Source: Brachypterus glaber
Taxonomy: Eukaryota > Arthropoda > Insecta > Coleoptera > Kateretidae
Length of the DNA: 64,000 nt
NCBI GenBank assembly: GCA_958510825.1
Contig: OY294048.1
Coordinates: forward strand, 34,685,026 to 34,749,025
Direction of reading: 5' to 3'
Under the pieces are notes generated by a model, which made no database searches, was not told the DNA's origin, and saw nothing but the letters and a program-made list of their open reading frames with translations. Shown here in pieces: positions 29,547-42,300 of this stretch. The position numbers and the translations under genes are program-made. Within the stretch, counting starts at the first letter, position 1. The number at the start of each line of letters is the position of its first letter.

Positions 29547-31689
29547 TCACCTGCTAGTTTCAAAACTGGCCCAAAAACATAAGTCCCTAGATCTTTTGTC
29601 AAAAACTTTTTGAAATAAATGAAATAGGTACACCTTCGTAAGAAGCTCTTACTAAGAATAATACGGAGTATGCAATTTTATACAGAATTGTGGGCCGCTT
29701 ATTAATATAATAATTACTATGAACTTGGGTTTTTTTTTGTAAAGTTCCATTTATATTTGAGTTTAATTTATTAAATCTACCTGTAGGTACTTGTAAAGAT
29801 AAAAATAAAATAAAAAATTAATTGTATTCTGATTTTATTGTGTTGTTAAATTTAATTGTTTTGTTTAAAAAATTAAATAAAAATTAACTAAATAATTTTT
29901 AATTATTAAGGTTAAGGTTATTTTATCCAATATTTAACACTAAACTAGCTACATCTAGACACTGCCTACAGACACTTAAAAAAAAAACGACAAAAAATAC
30001 GCAATTTTTTTATAAATTATTTTTAAATTGTTATAATTGCCTGTACTAAAATTTAAAAAAATATGATTTGATGATTTTTTTCAAATTTGGGGTTTGTGCC
30101 TTTGTGAACGTTCAAGTATTACGCAACGCAAATTTTGATCATTTTGGACCCCAGCCCCCCCTGTAACGCTATTTTCTATTAACATGGGCGTAACACTCCT
30201 AAATGATTTGCGTGCTTGCTATGCCAACAGGTTATTTGCATATTGATTTTTAAATTCCTCGTATTTTTTAACCCCTTCCCGCATACTGTCCCATATATGG
30301 CACACACGGCTTTTTTTTGTGTATCTCTAGTGCCATCTCTTAAACAAACTTTTACTCATATGCAAATTAATAAAGAAGCCTAATACAGACAAATGTAAAT
30401 AACTTAGTCACCTAAATTTAATTTAATGGACTTTTCTAAACGTTTATATGGCTGCGGTAGGTAAGTAATAAAGTACCACGTATATACCTTATGCGAAATG
30501 GTCCCGGGTTAAGATTTAAATATATTTTAGTTCTCAACTGACTGATTAAAAGTCTTCATGGGTACCAAGCTCTAAGTCTTATAATTGTTGTGCTAGAGCC
30601 TAACAAACATTTTATTTGGTGTCCGAAAAAGGAATTATTTTTTTATTTTCATTTTTACTTAATTTTGGGTACGCCACTGACTCTTCTAAGAGTTCAATAT
30701 TTTGTGCAATATTGCGAACTATTATTTTTCGTATTTTAGCCCAAGTCCGATCTAAATATCTTGTTTCGTTGGCGAGTTATAAAAAACGTAACAAAAATAA
30801 AATTAAAAAATAATCCAATATTTTTCCCGTTATTAGAACGTCAAAATACATAACATATTTATTTTTCCTAAATATTAAAAAAATCATGCTGGTTAATATA
30901 CCCTAAAATTAAAAAAAAAAACTAATGTTTTTTTTTTAATTTCTTAAAAAAAACGTCATTATTTACTGGACTTATATTTCAAAAATTTGAGGTGCTGGGA
31001 TTTTTCTTAGGTCAGATTCAGTATCTACGTTTGTTTTTGAATTTAAGGTCGGTCTTGCAGAACCTGCTTATCTCTTTTAGTTTTCTAGGGGGCTAAATAG
31101 ACTTGCGACACCCGGTATATTGTGAAAAAAGAAAGGCAAAGTGATTGACGGACGAACAACCGAGCGGTCGCTATAGGAGTTAAGTTTTTCATTTTTAGTT
31201 ACGGACTCTTAAAACGTGAAAAAGTGAGAATTATTGTATTACAAAATTGTAATTTTACATTGTATTAAAATAAACTATAAAACTTTATCACGTATAATTA
31301 GGTATCTAAGTTGATATTATCTCAAAAAAATATTTAAAATGAAAACATCATCATCTTCAAATTTTTGTTATTTTTTATACCTTTTAAACAATAAATATTT
31401 ATAATTATTGAATAATTAATTGAATAGTTTAGTTTTAAAAGGGGGCTTTGTCCGAATAGTTTGCATGTGCATATCATTTGCATATCATTGCTTTAAACTA
31501 AATTTTGTTGCATCAAATTACACAGGCCAACAAAGATTTTGTGATCGAAAGTTTTTTTTTCTTGCTGACTGTCAAACAAGCATTTTTTTGATTCCATCAC
31601 GTATAATTGTTTTCAGCTATAAGCCATGCCAAAAATTTTATTCTTTAACATGAAGTGTATAATTTTTAAGTTATGGACATTTGTCTACA
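29547..31689. other. Intergenic region without a recognised gene
   Basis: AT-rich. It contains a C-rich scrap (near 30140-30175), TATATGGCACACACGG near 30296 and poly-A/T runs, probably bits of old elements. Open frames are short and low-complexity. Confidence 0.4.
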
Positions 31690-31765
31690 TGAACACAATC
31701 AAAAGAAGCTATTTGACACATTTTTAGAAAGATCGAAACAAAAATAAAATTTTTGACCACTCTAA

Positions 31766-34392
31766 CACAGTTGTCCCCGAGCTCGCTTGGGTTAAAAAAA
31801 ATTCGAACCAAAAGTTAAGGTTGGATCCTTGTAGTAATCGGTTTGGAGATAATATATCCACCAACAGCCAAATCCAGAAAATTCGCTTTTGGCAGATAAT
31901 GGTAACTCTTCTTTGAAGAGGTACATCTTTTACACCAATGATAATAGAAACCTGTTCAAGTGTATTTAGTTAGTATTTTTGACGCAGATTCCAAATATCT
32001 TTTCAAAAGTAAGCTATCTATTTTTGTTACGGAGAAAAACATAAATAAAAAAATGGAAAATTGAAATTTAGGGTACTTTTAAGCATTTACTTTTATTTAA
32101 TTTTAGTAAATATATGACTCTAAAGTATAAATGAAGAAAATCTGTTTCTTTAACTTAATAAAAATTCTAATTAGAACTTAATTTATTAACCATTTTAAAT
32201 TTGGGAACCTTTAGAAAAATCGATTGATTTTGATTATATTTTATTTTGTTGAGTAGTGTGAAAATTGCAATCCTTCAAAGTTTGACTTTTTAAATCATTT
32301 TATGGAATAAGTAAATCAGTGGTTATAAAACGGTTTAGAACATTGAATATAGTTCCTCCATCCAGCGGCGGTTCTAGGGAACCACGGCACTATGATACCA
32401 AATGTGTACTTGTTTGGGAATGATGCGAAACTCTCAACAAAATGAGGGTGCTAGGACACGAGGGTGTTGAAGGCAATGAGGCAACAGACTCTCGTGCTAG
32501 AGAAGGGGCATGCACTCAATTTACTGGCCCTAAACCTTTAACAAAAGCCACCTGGTAAAGTCTACCAAAAAATGGGAAACCAAAATCATAGTTCGATATT
32601 GTAAAGACCAAAACTTAAGACAGGCCAAAATATTTATAAAATATGAACCTGAAAAACAAGAAAAGTGAACTCAGAATTCCGGAAATAAAAACCAGTCATT
32701 GCCCTCTAAGATAACGCTTAAAAATTGACACCTGCTGTATATGCTCAGAAGCACCAGAAAAGGCCGAACACATTATCTGCTTTTGCAAAGTCATTGTTTG
32801 CAAAAAGCTACTATATCGAACAGGTATATCCAAAATCTGCAGATATATCCCAAGTAGCCCCAAAAATACTTTTGGCCTTCTTGGGAAGCCTAAAGTTATA
32901 TGTAGATTAAATTATGAAGGGGATTCACAATAGATCTCATTGGTCGCAGTGACTTGAAAGGTACTCTGTTTCCTCACAACCCCATTTGTATTGAATTGTA
33001 TGATGTTTAAATATAAGTAGTAGTATCTGGCGAGCCTGCCTATTAAAATCTGTTCGAACCCACTATGTTAAGCAACAATACGAAAAATGTAATTTATTAT
33101 TAATAATCGGTAAAATATAATACATACAGTTGTGTTTAACCATATTATAATTTTTTGTCTCCATTTTCCAATTTCATTGCTGACTTTTGACTTATTTATG
33201 TGTATTTGTATACATTCTAAAGATGAATAAACGAATTGAATTAAATTTAAAATACGAGGAAGCCGAGGAAACATTAGGGAAAATAAATATATATCCCCAA
33301 TGTCAGAACGTGTAGATTTAGGAAATAGTCAGAATGTAAATTGAATATAAATGAATTTCTAGTCTAATAAATTATCACAAATCAGTTAGTGATCACAGTT
33401 TTATTTCACCCTCTCTGATCAGCTGAAGGACTAGAAAGTCTTCTCCAAAATGCTTATTCAGAGAGTTACCTGATGTAAAATATAACTTACAAGTCTGGGT
33501 ATATTGCTTGGATTTGTAATAATTATATTAAAAAAATAAAGATATACAGACAATAAAACGATTTTTTTTAAATAAAATTATTATGCTTTAATTTTCAAAA
33601 ACTACTGTGCCAAACAAAATATATTATTATTTTATAAGATGTTAAAATATAAAACATAATAACTAACGTTAAATTATATTTAATAAAAAATGGAAAAAAA
33701 TAAATTTAAATTAAAATAAAATATTTAATCTTATTGCAATACATGTATTAATAAATAAAAAAAACTTTAGACAATAGTCTATGCTGGCTACACATATTTT
33801 AAATCATTACTTAAAACAAAGATGGGGTTGTCAGAGTTTTATATAAATAAAACTTAACTTATTGAGAACCACTGCTTTAAAAAAGGACACTACCCAACAG
33901 ACCGTAATTTCATCAATGATACTGTAAAAATAGCAGTTACTTTTTCAGGTTCTTAAGTTCAGAAAAAAATAATATTTTTAACTGTTAGTAGCGTATATAT
34001 TTAGTTAAAAACATGAAATTTATTCAGGTTTAGTCGAAAGTATTATATTTGCTAAAATGTAATAAATAAAAATGCTTAAAAGTGCCCTAAATTTCAATTT
34101 TACATTTTTTTAAGAACGTTTTTCTCTGTAAACAAAAATGATAGCTTAATTTTGAAAAGATATTTAAAATCTGCGTCAAAAATACTAACTAAATACACTT
34201 GAACAGTTTTCTATTATCATTGGTGTAAAAGATGTACCTCTTCAAAGAAGAGTTACCATTATCTGCCAAAAGCGAATTTTCTGGATTTGGCTGTTGGTGG
34301 ATATATTATCTCCAAACCGATTACTACAAGGATCCAACCTTAACTTTTGGTTCGAATTTTTTTTAACCCAAGGGTTCTCGGGGACTACTGTG
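31766..34392. mobile_element. 2.6-kb element with ~320-bp inverted repeats and CTAA target duplication
   Basis: Ends CACAGTTGTCCCCGAG and CTCGGGGACTACTGTG. Arms run about 320 bp (31766-32090; 34065-34392) at about 90% identity, with AAAAGTTAAGGTTGGATCC, CGCTTTTGGCAGATAATGG and AAGAGGTACATC blocks. The middle holds a RNase H-LINE fragment, probably a secondary insertion. No transposase was found. The four-base CTAA duplication is deduced from the empty site at 15211; superfamily unassigned. Confidence 0.85.
32440..32960 (+). pseudogene. Fragment of an RNase H-bearing LINE ORF2 (I/R1/LOA-like)
   Basis: Broken frames read VLGHEGVEGNEATDSRAREG near 32446-32510, which is the RNase H motif with its G-H-x-G-x-x-GNE-A-D core. 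Then come LRQAKIFI near 32607, a TSHCPLR stretch near 32693, and CCICSEAPEKAEHIICFC near 32735, the C-terminal zinc knuckle. This order is typical of I/R1/LOA-type insect LINEs. Several stops intervene; it is dead. Confidence 0.72.
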
Positions 34393-34510
34393 CTAATGGC
34401 GCGGATTTTTTTTTAATTTTTTTCTTTATATTTTATTTGAAATTAACCGTAACAAAAATAGTCGTTTGCAAAAATTGAGAATTTTGTCCCTGTTTTTTTT
34501 TTCCTGGCCC

Positions 34511-34803
34511 AAGCCGGCCCAGGGACCTGGGTTCAAAATCCTTACGTGATGGACAAAAACGGAAGTTATATTCGAAATTAACATAATTAAATTACACAAA
34601 ATCAGCTATCAGATCCAAATCAATATTCAAAGCTGAAAATTTGTTGGTCTGTGTTATTAATAAAAAGAAATTATGAACCTTAAAAAAGAACTATAAACGT
34701 TTACCATTTTTAATTATAGAGAAAAGAAAATGTTGTACATATACCCCTTTCAAAATTCAAAATTCTCATACATGTTTCTATAAAATAAGTCATATTTTAA
34801 TAA
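34511..34803. other. Spacer, nothing recognised
   Basis: AT-rich non-coding sequence between the split repeat and the GTTAAC-kernel element. Confidence 0.3.
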
Positions 34804-35532
34804 TTAGGGGAAGTCGGGGTTAAATGGGTTTTTGAAAAACCTGTAAACAATTTTCAAATATTTTCTATAGCAACAGGTAGATTATTACTGTAGTTAGAAC
34901 ATATTAATACCTCAGACAAATATTATTTATATAAAAAAAGTTATTAACGATAAACCAGTTAACTCCGCTAGACCAGTTAACCCCATAGGGCAGGGTTAAC
35001 TGGACCACTACTCAGGGTTAACTGGTCCACTAACAAAAATGTATTGTATTGTAATTATTGTGAATAAAAACGATTTGAAATCAAATAAAATTTAATTCTA
35101 ATATAAAAATAGACAACATAATATTGTAAATATTAGATACATCTCAGGATTAACTGGTCCAGGATTAACTGGATATGGCTCAGTTAACCCCGAACCAGTT
35201 AACCCTGAGTGACACCACTGAATGAAATCATACAATTTTAATGCATAATAATATATTAGAAGGTGGCAATTATGAAGAATAGTTAACAAAATACTCAGTA
35301 TATTAGTTAAAATATTGGTCTATATCCTCCTATTAATAATAAAGTATTAATTAAAAAATTAACTTTCTTTACTACAACTTACACGTGGACAACACGGTCC
35401 GTCATAATACTTTAAACAATGCTACTAAATATCACTAGAATTTGCCCTAAGGCCCCAATACTAATAAAAAAAGATGATAAAATCCAGGTGGACCAGTTAA
35501 CCCTGTAGCCCAGTTAACCCCGACTTCCCCTA
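34804..35532. mobile_element. ~730-bp element with CCAGTTAACCC kernel
   Basis: Ends TAGGGGAAGTCGGGGTTAA and TTAACCCCGACTTCCCCTA are perfect inverted repeats. Near each end and in the middle, about ten copies of CCAGTTAACCCYG / GGGTTAACTGGWCC occur in both orientations around the palindrome GTTAAC. No open frame of note. Confidence 0.85.
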
Positions 35533-35952
35533 TAATCTTAGCTTTTATATGCTTTAAAAAGCATATAAAAACTTAATCCATTATTTCTAAAATATTTAAA
35601 ATATAATTAAAAAATACAAGGCGTTAATTGGCGATTTTCAAAGGTTTTTTTTTGTGGCGCTATTAAGGCGGAATCAGTGAATTTTTAGCTTTTATCCTGG
35701 CTATCGATTCACATCTCACGTGATGTGTAGTTATGACTTCAGGGCACCAAATGACCAGTAAACGCCAACGTCGCTTTCCCCGGTGATGCTATCACACCAC
35801 ATCTACATTAGATGTGAATTGATGTTAGGATCTACCAGTGGTAGATTAATGAAGTTAAATCTTTCTAACAAACCTGGAGCCAAGTTTTGGTGGTGATATC
35901 CATATTAGAAACTTTTATACGCTACATTGCTAAGGACTTAACTCCTTTTTAA
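35533..35952. other. Spacer with a small cluster of CACATCT/AGATGTG palindromic words
   Basis: Between about 35705 and 35830, TTCACATCTCACGTGATGTG and CCACATCTACATTAGATGTG occur 100 bp apart, hinting at another small palindrome-kernel element. Nothing else is recognised. Confidence 0.4.
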
Positions 35953-37390
35953 AACTCGATGTATTTTCGCCCACTGAAACCGAATGTGAACTCTGTTTAG
36001 CCTCTACACGTTTTAATTTTTCTCTACAGCCGCACTATGCTACCAAACGGAAAAATTTCAACTTTGAATGATTAGTAGGACATAAAAAATATGTTTTTTT
36101 TATACATTTTTTAATAATTTGCATTAAAGAATTTAGAGTAAAAAGGAAAAAACCGGAAAAAATTAACCAAAATTATTTTATTGGGTATTAATCAAGTGAC
36201 TGACTGCTGTGTATATGTACAAACGAGACAGCTACTACTACTAGCCCACACAAGCAGGGCTGGATTCAGGGGGGAGGGGGAAAGATTCCCCGGGGCCCGG
36301 GCCTCCGAAGGGGGCCCGGCGTCGATTTTCTGCCGGGGGTAAAGTAGATTAGTTAAACATACATAAAAAAGGCACGTATTTGCTATCGAATTAACGATAT
36401 CAATCATGCACAGACAAAAGTCCCTTATATGAGCTGTACCTTTCTACAGAGGAGGTTTAAACTGCCCTCCCAGATCATGTTTTTTAAGTGGCTATTTAAA
36501 ACAGAAAGATCATCGGCTCATATATGAGACATCGGTCTATTTGAAAAATTGTCGTGGCTCATATTTGAGCCGCTTGGTAGCGAACGTGTTAAGCATTTTA
36601 ATGATTATTTTAATATTGCTGTTCCTTGTAACCAAATTCTTCTTTTCTATACAAGTGTGTATATTTTAAATAATGCCTGTTCAGGTTTTCTAAACAGGTA
36701 TTTCAACTTTAAATGATAAGTAAAACATAAAAATATGTTTTTTAATTTTTTTTATATTTTCCATTAAAGAATTTAGAGTAAAAAGGAAAAAAAAAATAGA
36801 TAAAAAGTAACCAAAATTATTTTATTGTGTATCTCAACATTAAATGATGATAATTTTTTAATTTTGTAATATTTTCCATTGAAGAATTTATTATTATTAT
36901 TAAAATAATAAAAAATTATATTTTTATGCCTTACTAATCATTTTAACTTGAAATACATAATAAAATAATTTTGGTTACTTCTTTCCCGTTTTTTTTTTCC
37001 TTTTTAATTCTTTAATATGGCCCGTTGGCCAAATAATTAATTATTTTTTTTTTATATATATATAGATAATGTAACCTAACTTTTTATTTAGGTTTAGTTT
37101 TAGGTTATTTAATTTATTATAGCATATATTTTCTCTTTGTTTTCTATTATATATTGTCCTGTAAATGGTTTTCTGCTGGGCAATAAATATATATTATTAT
37201 TAATGAAAATATTAAAAAAATAAAAAAATATATTTATTTTTTATGTCTTACTTATCATTTAAAGTTGAAATACACAATAAAAAAATGTTGGTCACTTTTT
37301 TCCCATTTGGTGGCTGTAGAGAAAACCCCAGACGTGTAGGGGTTAAACTGAGTTCAGATTCGGTTTCAGCCGGCGTAAATATCGAGGGCT
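35953..37390. mobile_element. ~1.44-kb foldback element with internal repeats
   Basis: Left arm ACTCGATGTATTTTCGCC, CACTGAAACCGAATGTGAAC, CCTCTACACG, TTTTTCTCTACAGCCGC; the right arm mirrors these up to 37390. The segment TTTCAACTTTAAATGATAAG, TAAAACATAAAAA and CATTAAAGAATTTAGAGTAA recurs about five times in both orientations. A GC-rich block at 36250-36350 interrupts it. No coding frame. Confidence 0.8.
36250..36350. repeat. GC-rich insertion, hAT-like terminus candidate
   Basis: CAGGGCTGGATTCAGGGGG followed by CCCCGGGGCCCGGGCCTCCG and GGGGGCCCGGCG. CAGGGCCGGATT-type starts with GGGCCC runs are common at one end of insect hAT elements. Only one end is seen, so this remains a suggestion. Confidence 0.35.
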
Positions 37391-37636
37391 TTTGTTTTTG
37401 AGGTTTTGATGGCTTTAGGTTTGGTTTATTAAAATAAACCTAAAACTATCAAAATCTAAAAAAAAAAACAAAAAATGGCGTATATGCCCCTATGTTATGA
37501 AGCCCTCGTTTGGACTTTTATTAACACAAATTAACCAAAAATGTGACATACTCACCTTTTCAAACACAACGATTCAAATACTGATAACATTTATACATAA
37601 ATTGGATACATCTAAAAAACGTTGTAGCTATTCAAG

Positions 37637-40600
37637 ATGGCTTTGAGTGCAGTCCAGGAGTTACCAACCAATTACCAATACTTTACCTCTGGAGGTATTC
37701 AAAATGGTTTATCGGCCAACCAGTCTTACTTTACTCTCAATGAAAAAAATATTACCATATACAGTGGTGCCATGCATTACTTTAGAGTGCCAAAACAATA
37801 TTGGAGGGATCGTTTAAGAAAAATGCGAGCTGCAGGCCTTAACACTGTGGAAACCTACGTTCCTTGGAATCTTCATGAGTTTGAAAATGGTAAATATATT
37901 TTTATTATTATATAGTGGGGTCCAAAAGTCTTAGCTTTCGAATGAGTGAGTCAGTGCATCGACTTCAAATTTGAAACACCAAAAAACGACAACTTAAACT
38001 ATATTTTGGTATTTATTTATTTATTTATTTGTTTATTTACAATAGGTTTTAAATATTTGATTTTAACGACACCTAGGCTTTCGCCTGTTGTATATATTTG
38101 ATATTTTTAGCTTGTGGTCGGGGGTGCATCGCGATGCACCATTAAAAAAAAATCTCTACGATGCATCGTAGAGATTTTTTTTTAATGGAAAGGATGGTCG
38201 TGTAATAAATTATTTTAAAGCGAATAAAATGTTCTTTAACTATAATTATAGTTAAATAAAAAATGTTATTCCCTATTATACCGGGTGTCCCACCAGGAGA
38301 TATAGCTTATCTCCGTTATTTGAAAAACAACGTTAAATGGGAGCCGTTGAAGTTTTTATTCACATATCCAAAACCACCCCTTGCTTACCCACCCCCTTAA
38401 AACCACCCCCAATATTTGTTTTTCAAATAGCATCCTCCCATTTTTATCAAATCATATGAAAGTACATTTCATTCTGAATTCAACCATGTATTATAAGTGG
38501 TATCTTATCATTTAAGGGGCTCCAAATAACAATTATTATTTATTAATAATAGGGTGGTATTTAGAACAAAGTTGCAGGTGGTTCCAGGAGAGTGGGTTGT
38601 TAAGGGTGGGTTTTGGATACAATAATCATTTCTCTTTTAGATATAATCTAACTTATTTTTGGAAAAAAAATGATGAAAAATACCTTAGCTCGCATTTACT
38701 TTTATTTTTTTTATCTTTTTAAACGTTTAAAACCTGGTGGGACAATATTATTAATAAATAATAGTTGTTATTTGGTGCCCCTTTAAGAAATAAGATACTA
38801 CTTATAATACATGGTTGAATTAAGAATAACATTTACTTTCATATTCTTTGATAAAAATGGGGGGGGGGTGCTATTTAAAAAACAGAAGTTGGGATGGTTT
38901 TAAGGGGGTGGCTAAGCAAGGGATGGTTTTGAACACGTCAATAAAAACTTCAATGGCTCCCATTTAACGCTGTTTTTGCAAAAAATCTTTTAAAATAACG
39001 GAGATATAGCTTGTCAAGAACCTGGTGGGACACCCGGTATTATGTATAGTTTTTAATTTAAAAAAAAAACATTAAAGCTATTGATTTTTCATATGTTTTG
39101 CTAAAAAAGTTTAGATTTTTTTTGGAAATTTGAATTTATATTATTTAGAATTAGTTTAAAAGTATAATTAAAGTTTTTCCATCAAAAATTATAATCAAAT
39201 AGTTTTATTTGTAAAGCAACCCCAAATGCAATACTTTCAAATACATCTATGAAGTACTTCACAGTACTTCACTTAAGTGTAAAGGAACATAATCTGTAGA
39301 TGATAACTTTTTTTTGTCGTCACTTTTATTTTCGGGGCAACAAAAAATTACAATTTTAAATCAAGCAAATATGGTAATGACTTTTTTTGCGGGACAACAA
39401 AAAATTAAATTTGTTTTGTAAAGGAAGCAAATCTGTATGATGACTTTTTTTTCGATAAATTAAATTTTTAATGGAACCAAGGTTTGAGTAATTTTTAGTA
39501 ATTAATTTTATTTTTGGGACAACAAAAAAATTAATTTGTTTTGAAAAAGAAGCAAATCTGTATGATAATCTTTTTTTTTCGAAAAATGAAATTGTAAGGG
39601 AACCATATGTGGAGGTTTGGACTTACCTTTCTTATAAACCTTTCATTTAAGAAGTTAAAAAGAATATTGTAGTGTAGTGTAGGTTAGGGTAAGAATAATC
39701 TTGCTAGGGCTGCCCAGTTTGACACTTTAAACTACTTTCAGTATATCTATTTATTGAAACTTTGATAACAAAATTAATATAAACAAAAACAGATTATTGT
39801 AACTTTGTTTTTAATTTTACCCATATACGCTTTCTTTTATATAGTTTTTTTTTTAATTCCATGACTTAACTCTAACCAAAATACCATAAATTAAAACTAA
39901 AACATTTCTACAGGAAACTATGACTTTGGGGATGGCGGTTCCGATATGCAAGATTTTTTGGACGTTAAATCTTTCTTAAAAACTGCACAGGAGGAAGATT
40001 TATTTGCTATAGTCCGTCCTGGTCCATATATCTGCTCTGAATGGGAATTTGGAGGTTTACCAAGCTGGTTATTGCGTTACAAGAATATTGGATTTAGAAC
40101 TTCTGAACCAGTATATTTGGCATTTGTCAAACGTTACTTTAATATGTTATTACCAATTTTGACTGCATTACAGTTTATGAATGGTGGTCCAATCATAGCA
40201 TTTCAAGTTGAAAATGAATATGGCGCAGTGAGAAATAAGACATTTAATCCAGATAAAGAATATTTAAAAGCAATTAGAAATATAATGCTTGACAATGGTA
40301 TTAAGGAGTTACTAGTGACATCTGACGGAGTAAGTGGCAGTAGAGATTACGGTACGTTAACTGAATACTTTTTGCATACAGCGAACTTCGCTCGTAATGC
40401 TGAAAAAGAGTTTAATGTACTTAAAGAAATTCAGAAAAATAAACCAACAATGGCTATGGAATTTTGGACTGGTTGGTTTGACCACTGGGCTGAACATCAC
40501 CATACCAGGGATAACAAGGAATTTAGAGAAGTTTTTGAAACCATTTTAAAGTATCCGGCGTCAGTCAATATGTATATGTTCGAAGGTGGAACAAACTTTG

Positions 40601-41622
40601 GATTTTTAAATGGGGCCAATCAAGCAACGTCCAAAACCGATAACTCAGATTTGCAGCCTGATATTAATAGCTACGATTATGATGCACCCTTATCTGAAGC
40701 TGGTGATTACACAGAAAAATATGACATTACAAAAGAACTTATTGAAAAATATAGTACTGTTAAAACAAAGCTTCCAGAAAAACCTAAACTTATACCTAGA
40801 GTTGCTTACGACAGTTTAGATGTTGAACAAGCTATATCAATGAGTAATTTAATTGAGAATAATGTAATTAAAGTTATTAGTCATGTGTTACTTCCCATGG
40901 AGCTTTTACCTATTAACAATAATTCTGGACAAAGCTATGGATATATAGTATATAGACAAGAAAATGTAGACCTTCCAGCCAAGTCTGTTCTTAAAATTAT
41001 GGGACACGTTTGTGATACAGTTATGGTACTTGTAAATGGAAAATTAGTATCTCCAGTTATTAAGATTATGAAAGATTTGGATGGATTTGGAGCTTGGAGA
41101 GCTGAAAATTCTTCTTTAGTTTTAAATGAAGAAAAAATTGAGGGAGCAACTATTGATTTAGTCGTAGAAAATTTTGGACGTAATAATTACGGTGGTTTAA
41201 TGCAATTTTATCAATTTAAAGGTCTTTGGAAAGGAGATGTAACCATAAATGATAAAACGTTCAACAACTGGATACATGTGCCATTTGACTTTAAAAAATC
41301 TTGGAATAGAAAAGTAAAAGAACAATCAAATTTATGGATGCCTTCAACGACTGTTACAACTGGTCCAATGTTATATAGAGCAACTTTAACTATTACAGAT
41401 GATCCACAGGATACATATATCGACATGTCAAATTGGACAAAAGGAATTGTGGTTGTAAACGATTTTGTTTTGAGCAGATATGCAAGTTTTGGACCACAAC
41501 AATCAATATATTTACCTGCTCCTTTATTACACCAGGGAGAAAATATTATTTTAGTGTTTGAACATTATGTTCCCTCAGATAAGATTGTTTTTTCTACAGA
41601 TCCTAATTTTTTTATTAAATAA
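37637..41622 (+). CDS. Gene C: GH35 beta-galactosidase (GLB1-like), two exons
   Basis: Exons 37637-37889 and 39914-41622 join across GT/AG within [11 protein letters not shown] to give 653 residues. Key blocks: [72 protein letters not shown] (acid/base Glu186), [13 protein letters not shown] (nucleophile Glu267), [59 protein letters not shown] and [13 protein letters not shown]. Catalysis should be intact. The start [10 protein letters not shown] lacks a signal peptide; GTCCAG just before GAGTTACCA could be a splice acceptor, so a leader may be encoded in an upstream exon not visible here. The single 2.0-kb intron is not shared with D or A, and contains transposon sequence. AATAAA lies at 41631-41636, nine bases after the stop. 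Confidence 0.93.
37914..38270. repeat. Partial relative of the 13.44-kb inner element (intron of C)
   Basis: Starts GGGGTCCAAAAGTC like the inner element, keeps ACTTCAAATTTG, CAACTTAAACTAT, and TTTAATGGAAAGG-TGGTCGTG. Where the original has a simple G-rich hairpin this copy carries two perfect palindromes (38123-38188). The right end is missing. Confidence 0.7.
38123..38188. repeat. Two adjoining perfect palindromes (18 bp and 50 bp)
   Basis: GGTGCATCGCGATGCACC at 38123-38140, overlapping by CC a 50-bp perfect palindrome at 38139-38188 that starts CCATTAAAAAAAAATCTC and is centred on ATGCAT. No loop. Could extrude as cruciforms. Confidence 0.9.
38278..39042. mobile_element. ~765-bp foldback element with CCGGGTGTCCCACC ends
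   Basis: Ends ATACCGGGTGTCCCACCAGG and CCTGGTGGGACACCCGGTAT; arms of about 290 bp at 85-90% identity share TATCTCCGTTATTT, AAATGGGAGCC-TTGAAG, CCCTTGCTTA-CCACCCCCTT and CAACCATGTATTATAAGT. No open frame. A truncated relative lies at 51671-52110. Lies within the intron of gene C. Confidence 0.88.
39300..39610. repeat. Degenerate tandem repeat in the intron of C
   Basis: Three diverged units of about 100 bp, each with GGGACAACAAAAAATTAA, TTTGTTTTG, AAGCAAATCTGTATGAT and a T-run. No function apparent. Confidence 0.65.
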
Positions 41623-41636
41623 TCTAAGTAAATAAA

Positions 41637-41917
41637 TGTTTTAAAAATATTTGAATGTCTATCTAATTTAAAAACTTGATTTTTTAAAGACTGTAAAAAA
41701 CCATACACGCCTATTATATCTTCTTAATTAAAAAGATAAGCATTGTATCAAAAAAAAATCTTAAATGAGACCAAAAGAACTTTTAATAACACTGTCAAAA
41801 CTTACCACACTACCACACTACGATTTACTTTCTTAGGACTACCCCCAATTTTTTGTTTTTTTTTTTTTTGAAGAGCACTCCTCTATTTTTATGACCAAAA
41901 AAAATAATTCTTTCTGT
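41637..41917. other. Downstream region of gene C; nothing recognised
   Basis: AT-rich spacer with ACCACACTACCACACTAC near 41803. No gene. Confidence 0.3.
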
Positions 41918-42300
41918 TGCAGTGGATCGAAAATAGTTTTCTAGGCGTATTTTTGGTCGCTGAACATGAATCCGTCGTTCGTTTTGGCTCATCACGTCAG
42001 GACTTTTTTTTAATTCAAAAGAGTCCAAACCATAACTCAGATTTTTTTTAAAATTCATGTCGATAGATATCGAAGCGCTGATTCAAAAAATATAAAAAAT
42101 ATAGGCATATAATACCTTCAGATTAATATTTTGGAAAATATCAGTGAAATAAAATTGTTGAAAAACAAAAAAATATTGGTTTTTAGTATTTAAAAAAAAA
42201 AGTGACATGATAGGCCGAAACCGACGACGGATTCGTGTTCAGCGACCAAAGTTTTTGGTCAAAAAATACACCTAGAAACCCATTTCTGATCCACTGCAAT
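41918..42300. repeat. ~380-bp inverted-repeat element
   Basis: TTGCAGTGGATCGAAAATAG ... GGTCGCTGAACATGAATCCG pairs with CGGATTCGTGTTCAGCGACC ... TTTCTGATCCACTGCAA. Arms are about 130 bp. No coding frame. Confidence 0.8.

Larger units (their letters stand above)
31690..34510 (+). repeat. Dispersed repeat of the 15.2-kb family, split by an insertion
   Basis: Left part 31690-31765, right part 34397-34510, matching 15145-15335. The split is at CTAA, which is duplicated on both sides of the inserted element (31762-31765 and 34393-34396). Confidence 0.82.

Noticed and set aside
33401..33460. CTGAAGGACTAGAAAGTC as a hammerhead core
   Set aside because: The box reads CTGAAGG instead of CUGANGA and the stretch is better explained as a simple GAAGGACT/AGTCTTC hairpin.
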